From the NCBI GenBank assembly GCA_003245835.1, contig QKCC01000213.1, positions 1 to 52,077 on the forward strand: 52,077 nucleotides of DNA, written 5' to 3'. Shown here piece by piece: positions 21,301 through 30,164 of this stretch. The translations under genes and the position numbers were made by a program. The notes beneath the pieces are model-generated. The model made no database searches. It saw only the letters and a program-made list of their open reading frames with translations, and was not told the origin of the DNA. The DNA comes from Spirochaetales bacterium (lineage in GTDB: Bacteria > Spirochaetota > Spirochaetia > UBA9216). The first letter of the stretch is position 1. Each line of letters starts with the position of its first letter.

Positions 21301-21424
21301 TTATGTATATATCCGCAATAGAGATATTCTCTATTGATGCGGAAACGGATGTTCTTAGACTGTCGACAATTTTGTGTGATCTGCCGTCGAGTCCGGGGTC
21401 CTTGAAAAATACTTCCATTCTCAT
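18398..21424 (-). CDS. purL: Phosphoribosylformylglycinamidine synthase, synthetase subunit with PurS-like N-terminal region
   Basis: [80 protein letters not shown]. Confidence 0.93.
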   Translation of the reverse strand: [1008 protein letters not shown]

Positions 21425-21598
21425 AATTGTGAGAATATCCTACAGAAAATACCCGATATTTTCAATGAGGCACGGGATAAGATAGAATATGTTCTCTGCG
21501 CTATAACCCTAAAGTTATGTTTAATCAATAATTAAGCGGACAGGCATATAGACTAACAGGTGAATTTTATTTAAGGTGGTATAAGTGGTTATAATGTA

Positions 21599-22063
21599 AT
21601 GCAGTATTTTCAAGACGGGTCGGTTGTCTGTGATCTGGAGGCTGTTGAAAAATATTCGGCGATCCATGAACTTCTTTCAAAAGCACCTGTGTTTAAACAG
21701 ATAGATAATCTTTCCGCCTTTGAGCAGGTTGTGATTGAACGGGAGAAGAAGCTTTCCACCGGTCTCGGTCACGGCGTAGCCTTCGCCCACGGGAAAACTG
21801 ACGCGGTAAATTCAATGTATATTGCTTTGGGAATTTCCAGACAGGGCATTGAGTATAAAGCTCTTGATAATAAACCGGTTCACCTTCTGTTTATTGTCGC
21901 AAACCCGGTGGATGGGCATATAGAGTATCTGAGCCTTATTTCCGGTTTAAGCAGGATTCTAAGAGACGATATTTTCAGGGAAAAGATACTTGCAATGACC
22001 GATGTGAAAAAAATAGAATTCGAATTCCGTCAGGCCCTTGAGAGGCTTGAAGTTAAGTGTTAG
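21599..22063 (+). CDS. Stand-alone PTS EIIA domain protein (PtsN/fructose type)
   Basis: IEREKKLSTGLGHGVAFAHGKTDAVNSMYIALGIS, conserved His context, 154 aa. Confidence 0.82.
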   Translation: MQYFQDGSVVCDLEAVEKYSAIHELLSKAPVFKQIDNLSAFEQVVIEREKKLSTGLGHGVAFAHGKTDAVNSMYIALGISRQGIEYKALDNKPVHLLFIVANPVDGHIEYLSLISGLSRILRDDIFREKILAMTDVKKIEFEFRQALERLEVKC

Positions 22064-22064
22064 C

Positions 22065-22092
22065 AAGGCCCTTTCGGGGCTCTTTTTTTTTC
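22065..22092 (+). terminator. Intrinsic terminator after the EIIA gene
   Basis: aaggccctttcggggctctttttttt directly after the stop codon; GCCC/GGGC core plus T tract. Confidence 0.75.
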
Positions 22093-22115
22093 TGCTGCTT
22101 TGATTTTTAAGCATT

Positions 22116-22151
22116 AAAAAAGGCTTTTCCCTTATCCGCGGGAAAAGCCCT
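22116..22151 (-). terminator. Intrinsic terminator of the lysA-like gene
   Basis: aaaaaaggcttttccc-ttatccgc-gggaaaagccc: 10-bp stem; T tract when read on the minus strand. Confidence 0.85.
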
Positions 22152-22173
22152 ACTGATCCGTGTTTTAAAAGTT

Positions 22174-23430
22174 TTACCTGAGGCCCGGGTAATCGAGAGT
22201 TGCGAAATAATCCGCCGGGGTTTCTGCCCGTCTAATCTGTACGACTGAGCCGTCTTCTTTCAGCAGAAGCTCGGCGCTCCTTAGTTTCCCGTTATAGTTG
22301 AAACCCATGGCATATCCATGTGCGCCGGTATCGTGAAAAACGAGCACGTCGCCTGGCTCAATTTCCGGTAAATCCCTTCCGATAGCGAATTTGTCGTTGT
22401 TTTCGCAGAGTGAACCGGTTACATCAACAGGCCGGGCCAGGGGCGCGTTCTCTTTTCCCATTACTGTTATATGATGATAGGCGCCGTAAAGTGCAGGCCG
22501 CATAAGGTTTGCCATCGAGGCATCCATACCGATGAAGGTTTTGTAGGTTTCCTTCTTGTGAAGGACCTTCGAAACCAGGTAGCCGTAGGGCCCCATAATC
22601 ATTCGTCCGGATTCCATTACAATTCTAAGGTCCGGCAGCCCTGCGCCTTTTATTTTCTCGTCATAAAGCTTTTTGATTCCCGCTGAAACCTTCTCAAGAT
22701 CAACCGGTTTTTGTTCTGGTTTGTAGGGTATGCCGATTCCGCCGCCGAGGTTTACGAAATCAAAGGTTATCCCGAGTTCTGTACTTAGTTCGGCTACCAG
22801 GCTGAAAAGGATATCGGCTGTTTCGACAAAATATTCCCAGTTGAGTTCGTTCGATGCAACCATCGTGTGCAGGCCGAAGTGTTTTACACCTTTGTCGCGC
22901 ATGCGCCGGTATCCGTCGAAAAGCTGTTCCCTGGTAAAACCGTATTTCGCATCCTCAGGTTTGCCTATAATAACATTGCCTTCTTTGAGCGGGCCCGGGT
23001 TGTACCTGAAGCAGATTCCTTCGGGTATTCCTGCATTTTTTTCCAGGTAGTCTATGTGACTGATGTCGTCAAGGTTGATTATGACATCCATCTGCTTCGC
23101 CTTGATGTATTCATCAGCCGGAGTATCGTTCGACGAAAAGAAGATCTCCTTGCCTTTCAGTCCGGTTGCTTCGGCAAGAAGCAGTTCGGGCAGCGATGAA
23201 CAATCGGCGCCCATTCCTTCTTTATTGAGGATGTCCATAATATAGGGGTTCGGGCATGCTTTTACGGCGAAGAAGTTCATAAATCCGCCGGGGACCCATT
23301 CGAACAGTTTGTACAGCTGTTTCGCGTTTTCTTTTATGGCTTTTTCGTCATATATGTGAAACGGGGTCGGGTATTTCCTGATAATCTCGTCGAGTTTCTC
23401 TTTGGTAAACGGAACTGTTTTACTGCTCAT
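22174..23430 (-). CDS. lysA: Diaminopimelate decarboxylase-like PLP enzyme (fold type III)
   Basis: FFAVKACPNPYIMDILNKEGMGADCSS (PLP Lys), NLGGGIGIPYKP, ESGRMIMGPYGYLVSKV, CENNDKFAIGRDLPEIEPGDVLVFHDTGAHGYAM; start ATG 23430. Confidence 0.78.
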   Translation of the reverse strand: MSSKTVPFTKEKLDEIIRKYPTPFHIYDEKAIKENAKQLYKLFEWVPGGFMNFFAVKACPNPYIMDILNKEGMGADCSSLPELLLAEATGLKGKEIFFSSNDTPADEYIKAKQMDVIINLDDISHIDYLEKNAGIPEGICFRYNPGPLKEGNVIIGKPEDAKYGFTREQLFDGYRRMRDKGVKHFGLHTMVASNELNWEYFVETADILFSLVAELSTELGITFDFVNLGGGIGIPYKPEQKPVDLEKVSAGIKKLYDEKIKGAGLPDLRIVMESGRMIMGPYGYLVSKVLHKKETYKTFIGMDASMANLMRPALYGAYHHITVMGKENAPLARPVDVTGSLCENNDKFAIGRDLPEIEPGDVLVFHDTGAHGYAMGFNYNGKLRSAELLLKEDGSVVQIRRAETPADYFATLDYPGLR

Positions 23431-23680
23431 TTTTTTCTCCTGTTCATTTTTGCCGATTTGGTTGCCGGCTGACAAGTGTCACTTTATTTCAGGCGCTGCT
23501 TTAGATCAAGACCCATATTCTGTTCTTTTTGGGACTTTCTGTCTACGATATTAGTTGTAAATATGTTTATTATGTTAGCCTAACCATGTCTTTTATTCAA
23601 GATGTTTTTTATAAGTTTACAAATTTTCCGGATTAATAAACCGGCTTGAAGTCATTGGTTTAATGGTTTAATCTTTGAAA

Positions 23681-24427
23681 ATGTTAGTTATTCCGGCAAT
23701 TGATTTAATAGGCGGCAGCTGTGTAAGGCTGTACAAGGGTGATTACAGCAAATCGACAGTATATAATAATGACCCGGTCGAGACGGCCAGGATGTTTGAG
23801 GCCGCAGGGGCTGAACGGATTCATATAGTTGATCTTGATGCGGCCCGCGGGGACGGCAACAATCGTCCGGTAATTAAAAAAATCCGCGAATCGGTTTCAT
23901 GTGTCGTCGAAACCGGCGGCGGCATCAGGACTACTGATGATGTAAAAGAGCTAGTGGACTGCGGAATCAACAGGATGATCGCAGGTACAGTTCTCGCGAA
24001 AGAACCCGACCTTGTGGCCGGCTGGATTGCCGCATTCGGAAGGTACTTCATTGCCGGGATCGACGCGCTTGACGGTGAGGTCAAGGTTTCGGGCTGGGAA
24101 AAAGGATCGGGCTTGAGTGATACCGAACTCGCAAAGACATGCGCTGAAATAGGAATTATCAGCATTGTATATACAAATATAGCGAAAGACGGGACTCTGA
24201 GCGGGCCGGATTTGAAGAATACAGTCCGCATTGCACAGGAATCCGGCCTTCCGGTTATCCTTTCAGGCGGAATCAGCTGTGATGAAGATTTCAGATCTGT
24301 CACACTGGATGCTGCGGACAGCGGGATTGCGGGAATAATAACCGGTAAGGCAATATATGAAGGCAGGATCAATCTGGAAAAAGTGATTTCCCTGTACCAG
24401 AAAGGCGGTCAGGAGGCGGAGTGGTAG
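23681..24427 (+). CDS. hisA: HisA phosphoribosyl isomerase
   Basis: MLVIPAIDLIGGSCVRLYKGDYSKSTVYNNDPVETA, VVETGGGIRTTDDV, IITGKAIYEGRI; ATG 23681 preferred to TTG 23675. Confidence 0.92.
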   Translation: MLVIPAIDLIGGSCVRLYKGDYSKSTVYNNDPVETARMFEAAGAERIHIVDLDAARGDGNNRPVIKKIRESVSCVVETGGGIRTTDDVKELVDCGINRMIAGTVLAKEPDLVAGWIAAFGRYFIAGIDALDGEVKVSGWEKGSGLSDTELAKTCAEIGIISIVYTNIAKDGTLSGPDLKNTVRIAQESGLPVILSGGISCDEDFRSVTLDAADSGIAGIITGKAIYEGRINLEKVISLYQKGGQEAEW

Positions 24428-25000
24428 ATGAATAGCAATGTTCTCCCCTATGCGGTGTTATCTGAAAACGGCGGCATTCTTAAGATGCTGCAGACGAATG
24501 AAAAGGGTTACAGGAAAAGTATAGAAAACAACCGGATATGGGCGGTCAATCCGGATACCGACAGGCTTCTGCCGGTGGATGATCTCGGCATCGTTAAGGG
24601 TTTCAGCGAAAAAGACGGCTGGTACGAAGTAACTGTACAGTCAGCCGCCGACCCGGCGTCGGGACTGCAGACTGCAGCGGAGAAACCGGTACCCGGTCCC
24701 GATCCGGCATCTTTAAACCCGGCCGGCAGCGGTTCGGAAATAATCGAAAGACTTTTCGGCGTAATTGAACAGCGGAAGAAAGAGATGCCGGAAGGCTCTT
24801 ATACGACACACCTTTTCAATTCCGGTATGTCGAAGATAAAAAAGAAAACAGGAGAGGAAGCGGTCGAACTGCTTCTTGCCGAGGATCGCAGTGAAATAAT
24901 CTATGAGGCCTCGGATTTAATTTATCATATGCTGGTTTTACTCTCTGCTGCCGATATTAATCCGGAAGAGCTGTTCAGAGAGCTTAAGCGCAGGGAATAA
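24428..25000 (+). CDS. hisE: Phosphoribosyl-ATP pyrophosphatase (HisE) with N-terminal degenerate HisI-like region
   Basis: C-terminus FGVIEQRKKEMPEGSYTTHLFNSGMSKIKKKTGEEAVELLLA...EASDLIYHMLVLL is HisE; N-terminal LPYAVLSENGGILKMLQTNEKGYRKSIENNRIWAVNPDTDRLLPVDD is reminiscent of HisI but has no Cys. Confidence 0.82.
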   Translation: MNSNVLPYAVLSENGGILKMLQTNEKGYRKSIENNRIWAVNPDTDRLLPVDDLGIVKGFSEKDGWYEVTVQSAADPASGLQTAAEKPVPGPDPASLNPAGSGSEIIERLFGVIEQRKKEMPEGSYTTHLFNSGMSKIKKKTGEEAVELLLAEDRSEIIYEASDLIYHMLVLLSAADINPEELFRELKRRE

Positions 25001-25075
25001 GGTTATTACCAACAAATTTGCTAATGGTTTGTTAAATCTGTTATAATATATTTATCATATCCTTGGAGGAATATT

Positions 25076-25528
25076 ATGAGTAGTAAGGTTAAAATCACCC
25101 TTCAGGAAATTACCGAGGATACACTTTCGGATATTATTTCACTGGAAGTAGCTGAGGATCAGCGTCATCTGGTTACCGATAATGCAAAATCGATAGCGCA
25201 GGCTCACTTTTCCAGGTACTCATGGATGAGGGCTATTTACGCCGATAAAACTCCAGTCGGCTATGTTCTTCTTTACCTTGATCCGGACAAACCGCATTAC
25301 GAGATCTGGAGAGTAATGGTAGACAAGGATTTCCAGGGCCGCGGATACGGAAAAGAGGCCATGGAGATGGTTATAGAATTTCTTAACAATCTTCCGGACT
25401 GCGTGGAAATTTACCTGTGTTATGTTCCTGAGAAAGGCAATGCATCGGTATTTTTTAAAAGTCTCGGTTTTGTTGATACCGGGGAATTTCACGGAAATGA
25501 AAAAGAAATGAAACTGGAGCTGCTTTAG
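25076..25528 (+). CDS. GNAT family N-acetyltransferase (polyamine acetyltransferase-like)
   Basis: EIWRVMVDKDFQGRGYGKEAMEMVIEFL acetyl-CoA motif; EDQRHLVTDNAKSIAQAHF N-terminus. Confidence 0.88.
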   Translation: MSSKVKITLQEITEDTLSDIISLEVAEDQRHLVTDNAKSIAQAHFSRYSWMRAIYADKTPVGYVLLYLDPDKPHYEIWRVMVDKDFQGRGYGKEAMEMVIEFLNNLPDCVEIYLCYVPEKGNASVFFKSLGFVDTGEFHGNEKEMKLELL

Positions 25529-26011
25529 ATGAAGTATCTCACCCTTGTGAGACATGCTTCCGCGGTGCATGATTCATCATACCGTGATATTGAACGTCCG
25601 TTGCGGGAGAAGGGCCTCGGCAAGGTGAAATTTATTGCCGAACAATGTAATGAAAGAGGATACCGGCCCGACCTTCTGGTTTCCAGCCCCGCGGCCAGGG
25701 CATTTGAAACAGCTGCGCTATACGCCGAGGAATCCGGCTGCGGAATTACCCGGGATTCAATTCTTCTGGACGAAAACCTGTACATGCCATCACCCGGCGA
25801 CATCCTCGACTGTGCGAGGGGCCTGGACAATGCATTCTCGGATGTTTTTATTTTCTCACATAATAACGGAATCAGCTGGGCCGCCCAGGAATTCTGCGGC
25901 GACAGGAGCATTCTGATGCCCACGGGATCGGTTGTCAGGATTCAGTTTAATATAGACTTATGGAGAGACGTAATCTTCGGACAGGGCCGAAAGGTCGACT
26001 TCCTCCCCTGA
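25529..26011 (+). CDS. Histidine phosphatase family protein (SixA-like)
   Basis: LTLVRHASAVHDSSYRDIERPLREKG (RHG motif variant), LLVSSPAARAFETA, SHNNG. Confidence 0.88.
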   Translation: MKYLTLVRHASAVHDSSYRDIERPLREKGLGKVKFIAEQCNERGYRPDLLVSSPAARAFETAALYAEESGCGITRDSILLDENLYMPSPGDILDCARGLDNAFSDVFIFSHNNGISWAAQEFCGDRSILMPTGSVVRIQFNIDLWRDVIFGQGRKVDFLP

Positions 26012-26046
26012 CCTGACTGCGGCAGGCAAAAACAATCCCTAAATTA

Positions 26047-26958
26047 TCAGCATTCCTCGGTAACGCCTTCCCGTGCAAGGTCGATCTGCAGGTCCGGCCA
26101 TTCAGCGGCAGCGTCAACCCGGTATTTTTCAAGCAGCGCCTCAAGCTGATCGTCGCTCCTTTCCATCGCGTGGTGAAAAAGCAGAAGCTTTCCTATATTG
26201 TTCTCGCCGGCCAGCTTAATTGTCCATTCGAATGAAGAATGCCCCCAGCCCCGGTAGTTTTTCTTCAGCTCTTCATCGGTATACTGGCTGTCGTGAACAA
26301 GGATGTCGCTTCCAGAAAGAAAGCGTATAATATCTTCATTGGCTTCGGCGGCCGCATTTTTTCCCTCTTCCGCGGCAAATTCATCGTAAGCGGGATCCTC
26401 CGGGTCTTCCGGAAAAAGGTTGAAAAAGGGTTCGGTATCATAGGCTGTAGATATTGTTTTGCCGCCGTACTCGAAACGGTACCCGAGCGTCAGGATCGGA
26501 TGGTTCAGGTAGTGGGTCGAAATTTTCAGATCGCCGAAATTCAATTGGGTCTGCTGAAGATGGTGATAGCGGATGTCCGCACTGAGTTCTGAATGCTTTA
26601 CCGGAAAATACCTGTATGAGAACTGGTCCGAGATGATCTTTTCAAGCCCCTCCTCCTCATAGGTTACCGGGCCGTAGATATCAATCGAATAACCCGGAAT
26701 ATAGATTGGGGTGAAGTACGGCAGTCCGATTATATGGTCTGAATGTGTGTGGGTAAGAAAGATTTTAATATTTTTCGGACAGCTCTTTGTCTTCATCAGG
26801 TGGTTCCCGAGCAGCCTCAGCCCCGAACCAGCGTCGATTATAATCAGCTCGTCGTCACCGTACCGGAGTTCGATGCAGGCGGTGTTGCCTCCTGTCCTGA
26901 CAGTGTCCGGGCCCGGACAGGGCGTTGAGCCCCTTACTCCCCAGAATTTCACCTTCAT
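26047..26958 (-). CDS. MBL-fold metallo-hydrolase
   Basis: MKVKFWGVRGSTPCPGPDTVRTGGNTACIEL, FLTHTHSDHIIGLPYF, RGWGHSSFEW; start ATG 26958 with ggagg RBS. Confidence 0.88.
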   Translation of the reverse strand: MKVKFWGVRGSTPCPGPDTVRTGGNTACIELRYGDDELIIIDAGSGLRLLGNHLMKTKSCPKNIKIFLTHTHSDHIIGLPYFTPIYIPGYSIDIYGPVTYEEEGLEKIISDQFSYRYFPVKHSELSADIRYHHLQQTQLNFGDLKISTHYLNHPILTLGYRFEYGGKTISTAYDTEPFFNLFPEDPEDPAYDEFAAEEGKNAAAEANEDIIRFLSGSDILVHDSQYTDEELKKNYRGWGHSSFEWTIKLAGENNIGKLLLFHHAMERSDDQLEALLEKYRVDAAAEWPDLQIDLAREGVTEEC

Positions 26959-26980
26959 TGATCGCCTCCGAAAAATTTTT

Positions 26981-27835
26981 TTATTGGGATATTTTGAGAA
27001 AAATCCGCGCCCGTTCGATTTCTTTTTTGATTTCTTCACTCATCGATTCAAGAGCGCCGAAGCTTGTACCTAACAAACTGTAAACAGATTCGTCCGGTTC
27101 TTCCGGGTAGCGGTTTCCGGCGAATCCGCGGCCGAGGTACAAAGACACATAGTTGGCAACAGCTACGGCACAGACAAGGCTGAGATTCTCGCCGTCGTAT
27201 TCAGCCGGTTTATGATGAAATGCGATTGCCTCCCTGATAGAGCCCTCAATCTTCCAGTATTCTGATATGAGTATGCCGGTATCCTGGTGATCGAACTGGA
27301 ATATTTCCTGTTCGATATTATGCAGCGAGGTCCGGTCACTGTCGGATTTTGAAACAGCAGCAAGGTATTCCTGCGGAAAACAGTTTGCGAGCGGAATCTT
27401 GCCGATGTCGTGCAGAAGCCCTGCGATGAAAAACTCTTCATGGCGCTTCGAATCTATTTTGGTTTGAACTGCTATTTTTTTTGCGATTACCCCGGTGCAG
27501 AGCGAGTGCTCCCAGAATCCGTCCATGTTCAGTACGTGATCGCCCGGACCGGTAAGGTTTCCGAGGATAGCGGTACTCAGTGCGAGGTTTTTTACGGTGT
27601 TGAGTCCAAGAAGAATAATTGCCCTGACTAGAGAGGTTATCTTGTTCGGTCTTCCGTAGTAAGCCGAATTGATCAGCTGCATAACCTTGCCCATAAGTAC
27701 CGGGTCGAGCCCGACTACGCGGTTTAGATCAGCCGGTGATGTTGCCGGGTTATTACAGATCTCCATCACCCTGGTGACTGTTGTGGGAAGGCTCGGCATC
27801 TTCTCGATATATCGTTCAATCGCCTTTATCATCAT
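26981..27835 (-). CDS. HDOD domain protein
   Basis: MPSLPTTVTRVMEICNNPATSPADLNRVVGLDPVLMGKVMQLINSAYYG, HDIGK, AIAFHHKP. Confidence 0.88.
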   Translation of the reverse strand: MMIKAIERYIEKMPSLPTTVTRVMEICNNPATSPADLNRVVGLDPVLMGKVMQLINSAYYGRPNKITSLVRAIILLGLNTVKNLALSTAILGNLTGPGDHVLNMDGFWEHSLCTGVIAKKIAVQTKIDSKRHEEFFIAGLLHDIGKIPLANCFPQEYLAAVSKSDSDRTSLHNIEQEIFQFDHQDTGILISEYWKIEGSIREAIAFHHKPAEYDGENLSLVCAVAVANYVSLYLGRGFAGNRYPEEPDESVYSLLGTSFGALESMSEEIKKEIERARIFLKISQ

Positions 27836-30164
27836 TAGGGCTGTCCTTTTCTGATTCAAGTCTGCTGAGAATGCTCTTCAGTTTTCCGCCGAGAGACTCT
27901 GCTATTTTAGAGTCCGGCAGTGCTGCGGCAAGATCCGTCATAAAATTCAGAGTATTACCGATCTTTGATTTTGTCAATTTTACTGTTCCGGGATCGGAGC
28001 CGCCTCCGGTCTTTTCCCGCTCAGAATTGATTTTGAATATCAGACCCGGATCTCCGGCCATTTTTGCTTTTAAGGCTGCAAGTTTGAGCCTGATGTCGCT
28101 GTTGACATACTCGCGGCGTTTGTCCGCCGGAAGAAAACGTGTGAGTTTGTCGAGGTATCCGAAGATGTTGTCCGGAATATCCGGTTTTCCGGGTTCCGGC
28201 AGCGGGATGAACTCTTCCTCTTCGACGGGCGGTTGTTTCGGTTCGTCCTTCGGAGCCGGTTCAGGCTGCGGAGGTTCCTGCCTTATTATAAAGGGCTGAG
28301 CTTCAAGTTTGATCGTCAGCGGGGTTTCGAAGTTTATCGGCGGTGCGGGCCGGGGTGCAGACTGCGTGACATTCGATGTGATCTCTTCGTGCTTCTCGAC
28401 TATGTCGGGTTCGGAGTCCTTTTCGTCATCATCCGGCGGGGGAATATACTCATCCTCGTCAGTCAGGGTCAGGTATTCCTCTTCCTCATCGAAAACAATT
28501 ACCGGATCGATTCCGCCGACGTCCAGAATCGGTACAAATTCTCCGGCTATATCCTGAAGGCCTTCCAGTATGAAACTTTCTTCTTCGATATCTTTCGGCG
28601 CATACTCCATAATTCCGGCAAGGGCCTTGAGGTTTTTATTCCAGCGGTTACCGTACTCAAGAGCGTATTTCTCGGCCATATCATCATAAAAATCGAGATT
28701 CTGGTTTAGCTTATCAATGTCTATTTCGGTGTCGTCATCTCCGTGCTTCAATCCTGTGAGTTTTTCCGCAGCCTGGAGGGCTTTCTCGGGGTTGCCGGCT
28801 TTCTGAGCGGTTTCCGCGTACATCTGCAGGAGGTTATAATCATCAGGGGATGTCTCGATAAGTTTTTCAAGTATTGCAGCGGCCTTTTTATAGTTCTTCC
28901 TAACCAGATAAAGCTCTGCAAGCAGCAGGGCCGGTGCAAAATCTTCAGGCTTTCTGCTGTATATATATTCACATTCCGATACCGCGGCATCGATTTTATT
29001 CAGGCTTTTCAGTATAAGCGCAAGCTGAAGGCGTGCTTCATGGGAATCGGGGGCTATACTCAGCCCCTTGCGGTAGGTATTTAGCGCGCGATCTTTTTTT
29101 CCGCTCAGGCTGTATTGTCTTGCCATTGAAAACCATGCACGGCTTTCTTCGGGGTTTCTGTCAAGAACGAAGCGAATACTCGAAAAGGCTTCATTATATT
29201 TACCCCTTTCAAGCAGAATGTTCCCAAGCAGAAGTTTCAGTTCGAGGTTTTCAGGTTCTTTGTCCTGGTATTCCCTCAGAAGCTTTTCTGCCTCCGCCAG
29301 CTTCTTTTCAGAAAAAAAGACCGCTGCAAGATTGATTGCTGCCGGAGTGTACTGGGGTGTGTCCGTAAGAATTTTAGTGAAGATGACTTCCGCCTCAACA
29401 AACCTGCCCCGGTCAAACTCAATCTCGCCAAGCCGGCATTTTGCCTCCGGGGAATCGGGGGAGAGATCCATCGCCTTTTTAAAAATTCTCCGTGCTTCCT
29501 CAGGGTTTTCCTTCTTCAGCAGGCTGCCCAGGTGAAGCAGGCACTCCTCCCAGCCCGGATTTATTTTCAATGCTGTTCTGTATTCCTTTTCAGCTGCCGA
29601 CGGTTTGCCTGCGCTGATGTACAGGTTTGCGAGGTTGAAATGCAGCCCGGGGTTATTTTCGTCAATAGAAAGCCCCTGTTTCAGGATCTGTTCCGATTCC
29701 TGCTTTTTGCCGGCGCTGGACATAAGAAGCGCGAGGTTGTTATATGATGCGATGAATTCCGGTTGTTTCTCTATGGCCAGCCTGTACAGCTGTTCAGCCT
29801 TGGTGAGTTCACCGAGTTTTCTGTATATATTACCGATATTAAAGATTATGTCGGCACGATCTTCGGCCAGTTTGTACGCACTCTGGGCTGCGTTCAGGGC
29901 GGTCTTAAGCCTGCCGCGTTTTCGGTTTACCAGAGCGAGGTTGATCCATGCATCGGCGTTGTCCGGTTCCAGTTCAATCAGGGTCTCGAATATTTTCTGT
30001 GCGCTCTGAAGTTTTCCCTCTTTAATATATATGCTGCCGAGCAGCAGCAGCCCCTCACTGTGCTCCGGGCTTCGTTCTATAAGCTTGCGGCAGAGTGTTT
30101 CCGCCTGGGAAAGGTCTCCTGTAAGAAGCGCATAGCGGGATCGGCTAAGCAGGTCTTCGGTCAT
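27816..30164 (-). CDS. Large TPR-repeat protein with acidic/proline-rich C-terminal region
   Basis: 782 aa; about a dozen TPR-like units (e.g. PDNADAWINLALVNRKRGRLKTALNAAQSAYKL) then PAPPINFETP...QPEPAPKDEPKQPP. Confidence 0.88.
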   Translation of the reverse strand: MTEDLLSRSRYALLTGDLSQAETLCRKLIERSPEHSEGLLLLGSIYIKEGKLQSAQKIFETLIELEPDNADAWINLALVNRKRGRLKTALNAAQSAYKLAEDRADIIFNIGNIYRKLGELTKAEQLYRLAIEKQPEFIASYNNLALLMSSAGKKQESEQILKQGLSIDENNPGLHFNLANLYISAGKPSAAEKEYRTALKINPGWEECLLHLGSLLKKENPEEARRIFKKAMDLSPDSPEAKCRLGEIEFDRGRFVEAEVIFTKILTDTPQYTPAAINLAAVFFSEKKLAEAEKLLREYQDKEPENLELKLLLGNILLERGKYNEAFSSIRFVLDRNPEESRAWFSMARQYSLSGKKDRALNTYRKGLSIAPDSHEARLQLALILKSLNKIDAAVSECEYIYSRKPEDFAPALLLAELYLVRKNYKKAAAILEKLIETSPDDYNLLQMYAETAQKAGNPEKALQAAEKLTGLKHGDDDTEIDIDKLNQNLDFYDDMAEKYALEYGNRWNKNLKALAGIMEYAPKDIEEESFILEGLQDIAGEFVPILDVGGIDPVIVFDEEEEYLTLTDEDEYIPPPDDDEKDSEPDIVEKHEEITSNVTQSAPRPAPPINFETPLTIKLEAQPFIIRQEPPQPEPAPKDEPKQPPVEEEEFIPLPEPGKPDIPDNIFGYLDKLTRFLPADKRREYVNSDIRLKLAALKAKMAGDPGLIFKINSEREKTGGGSDPGTVKLTKSKIGNTLNFMTDLAAALPDSKIAESLGGKLKSILSRLESEKDSPNDDKGD

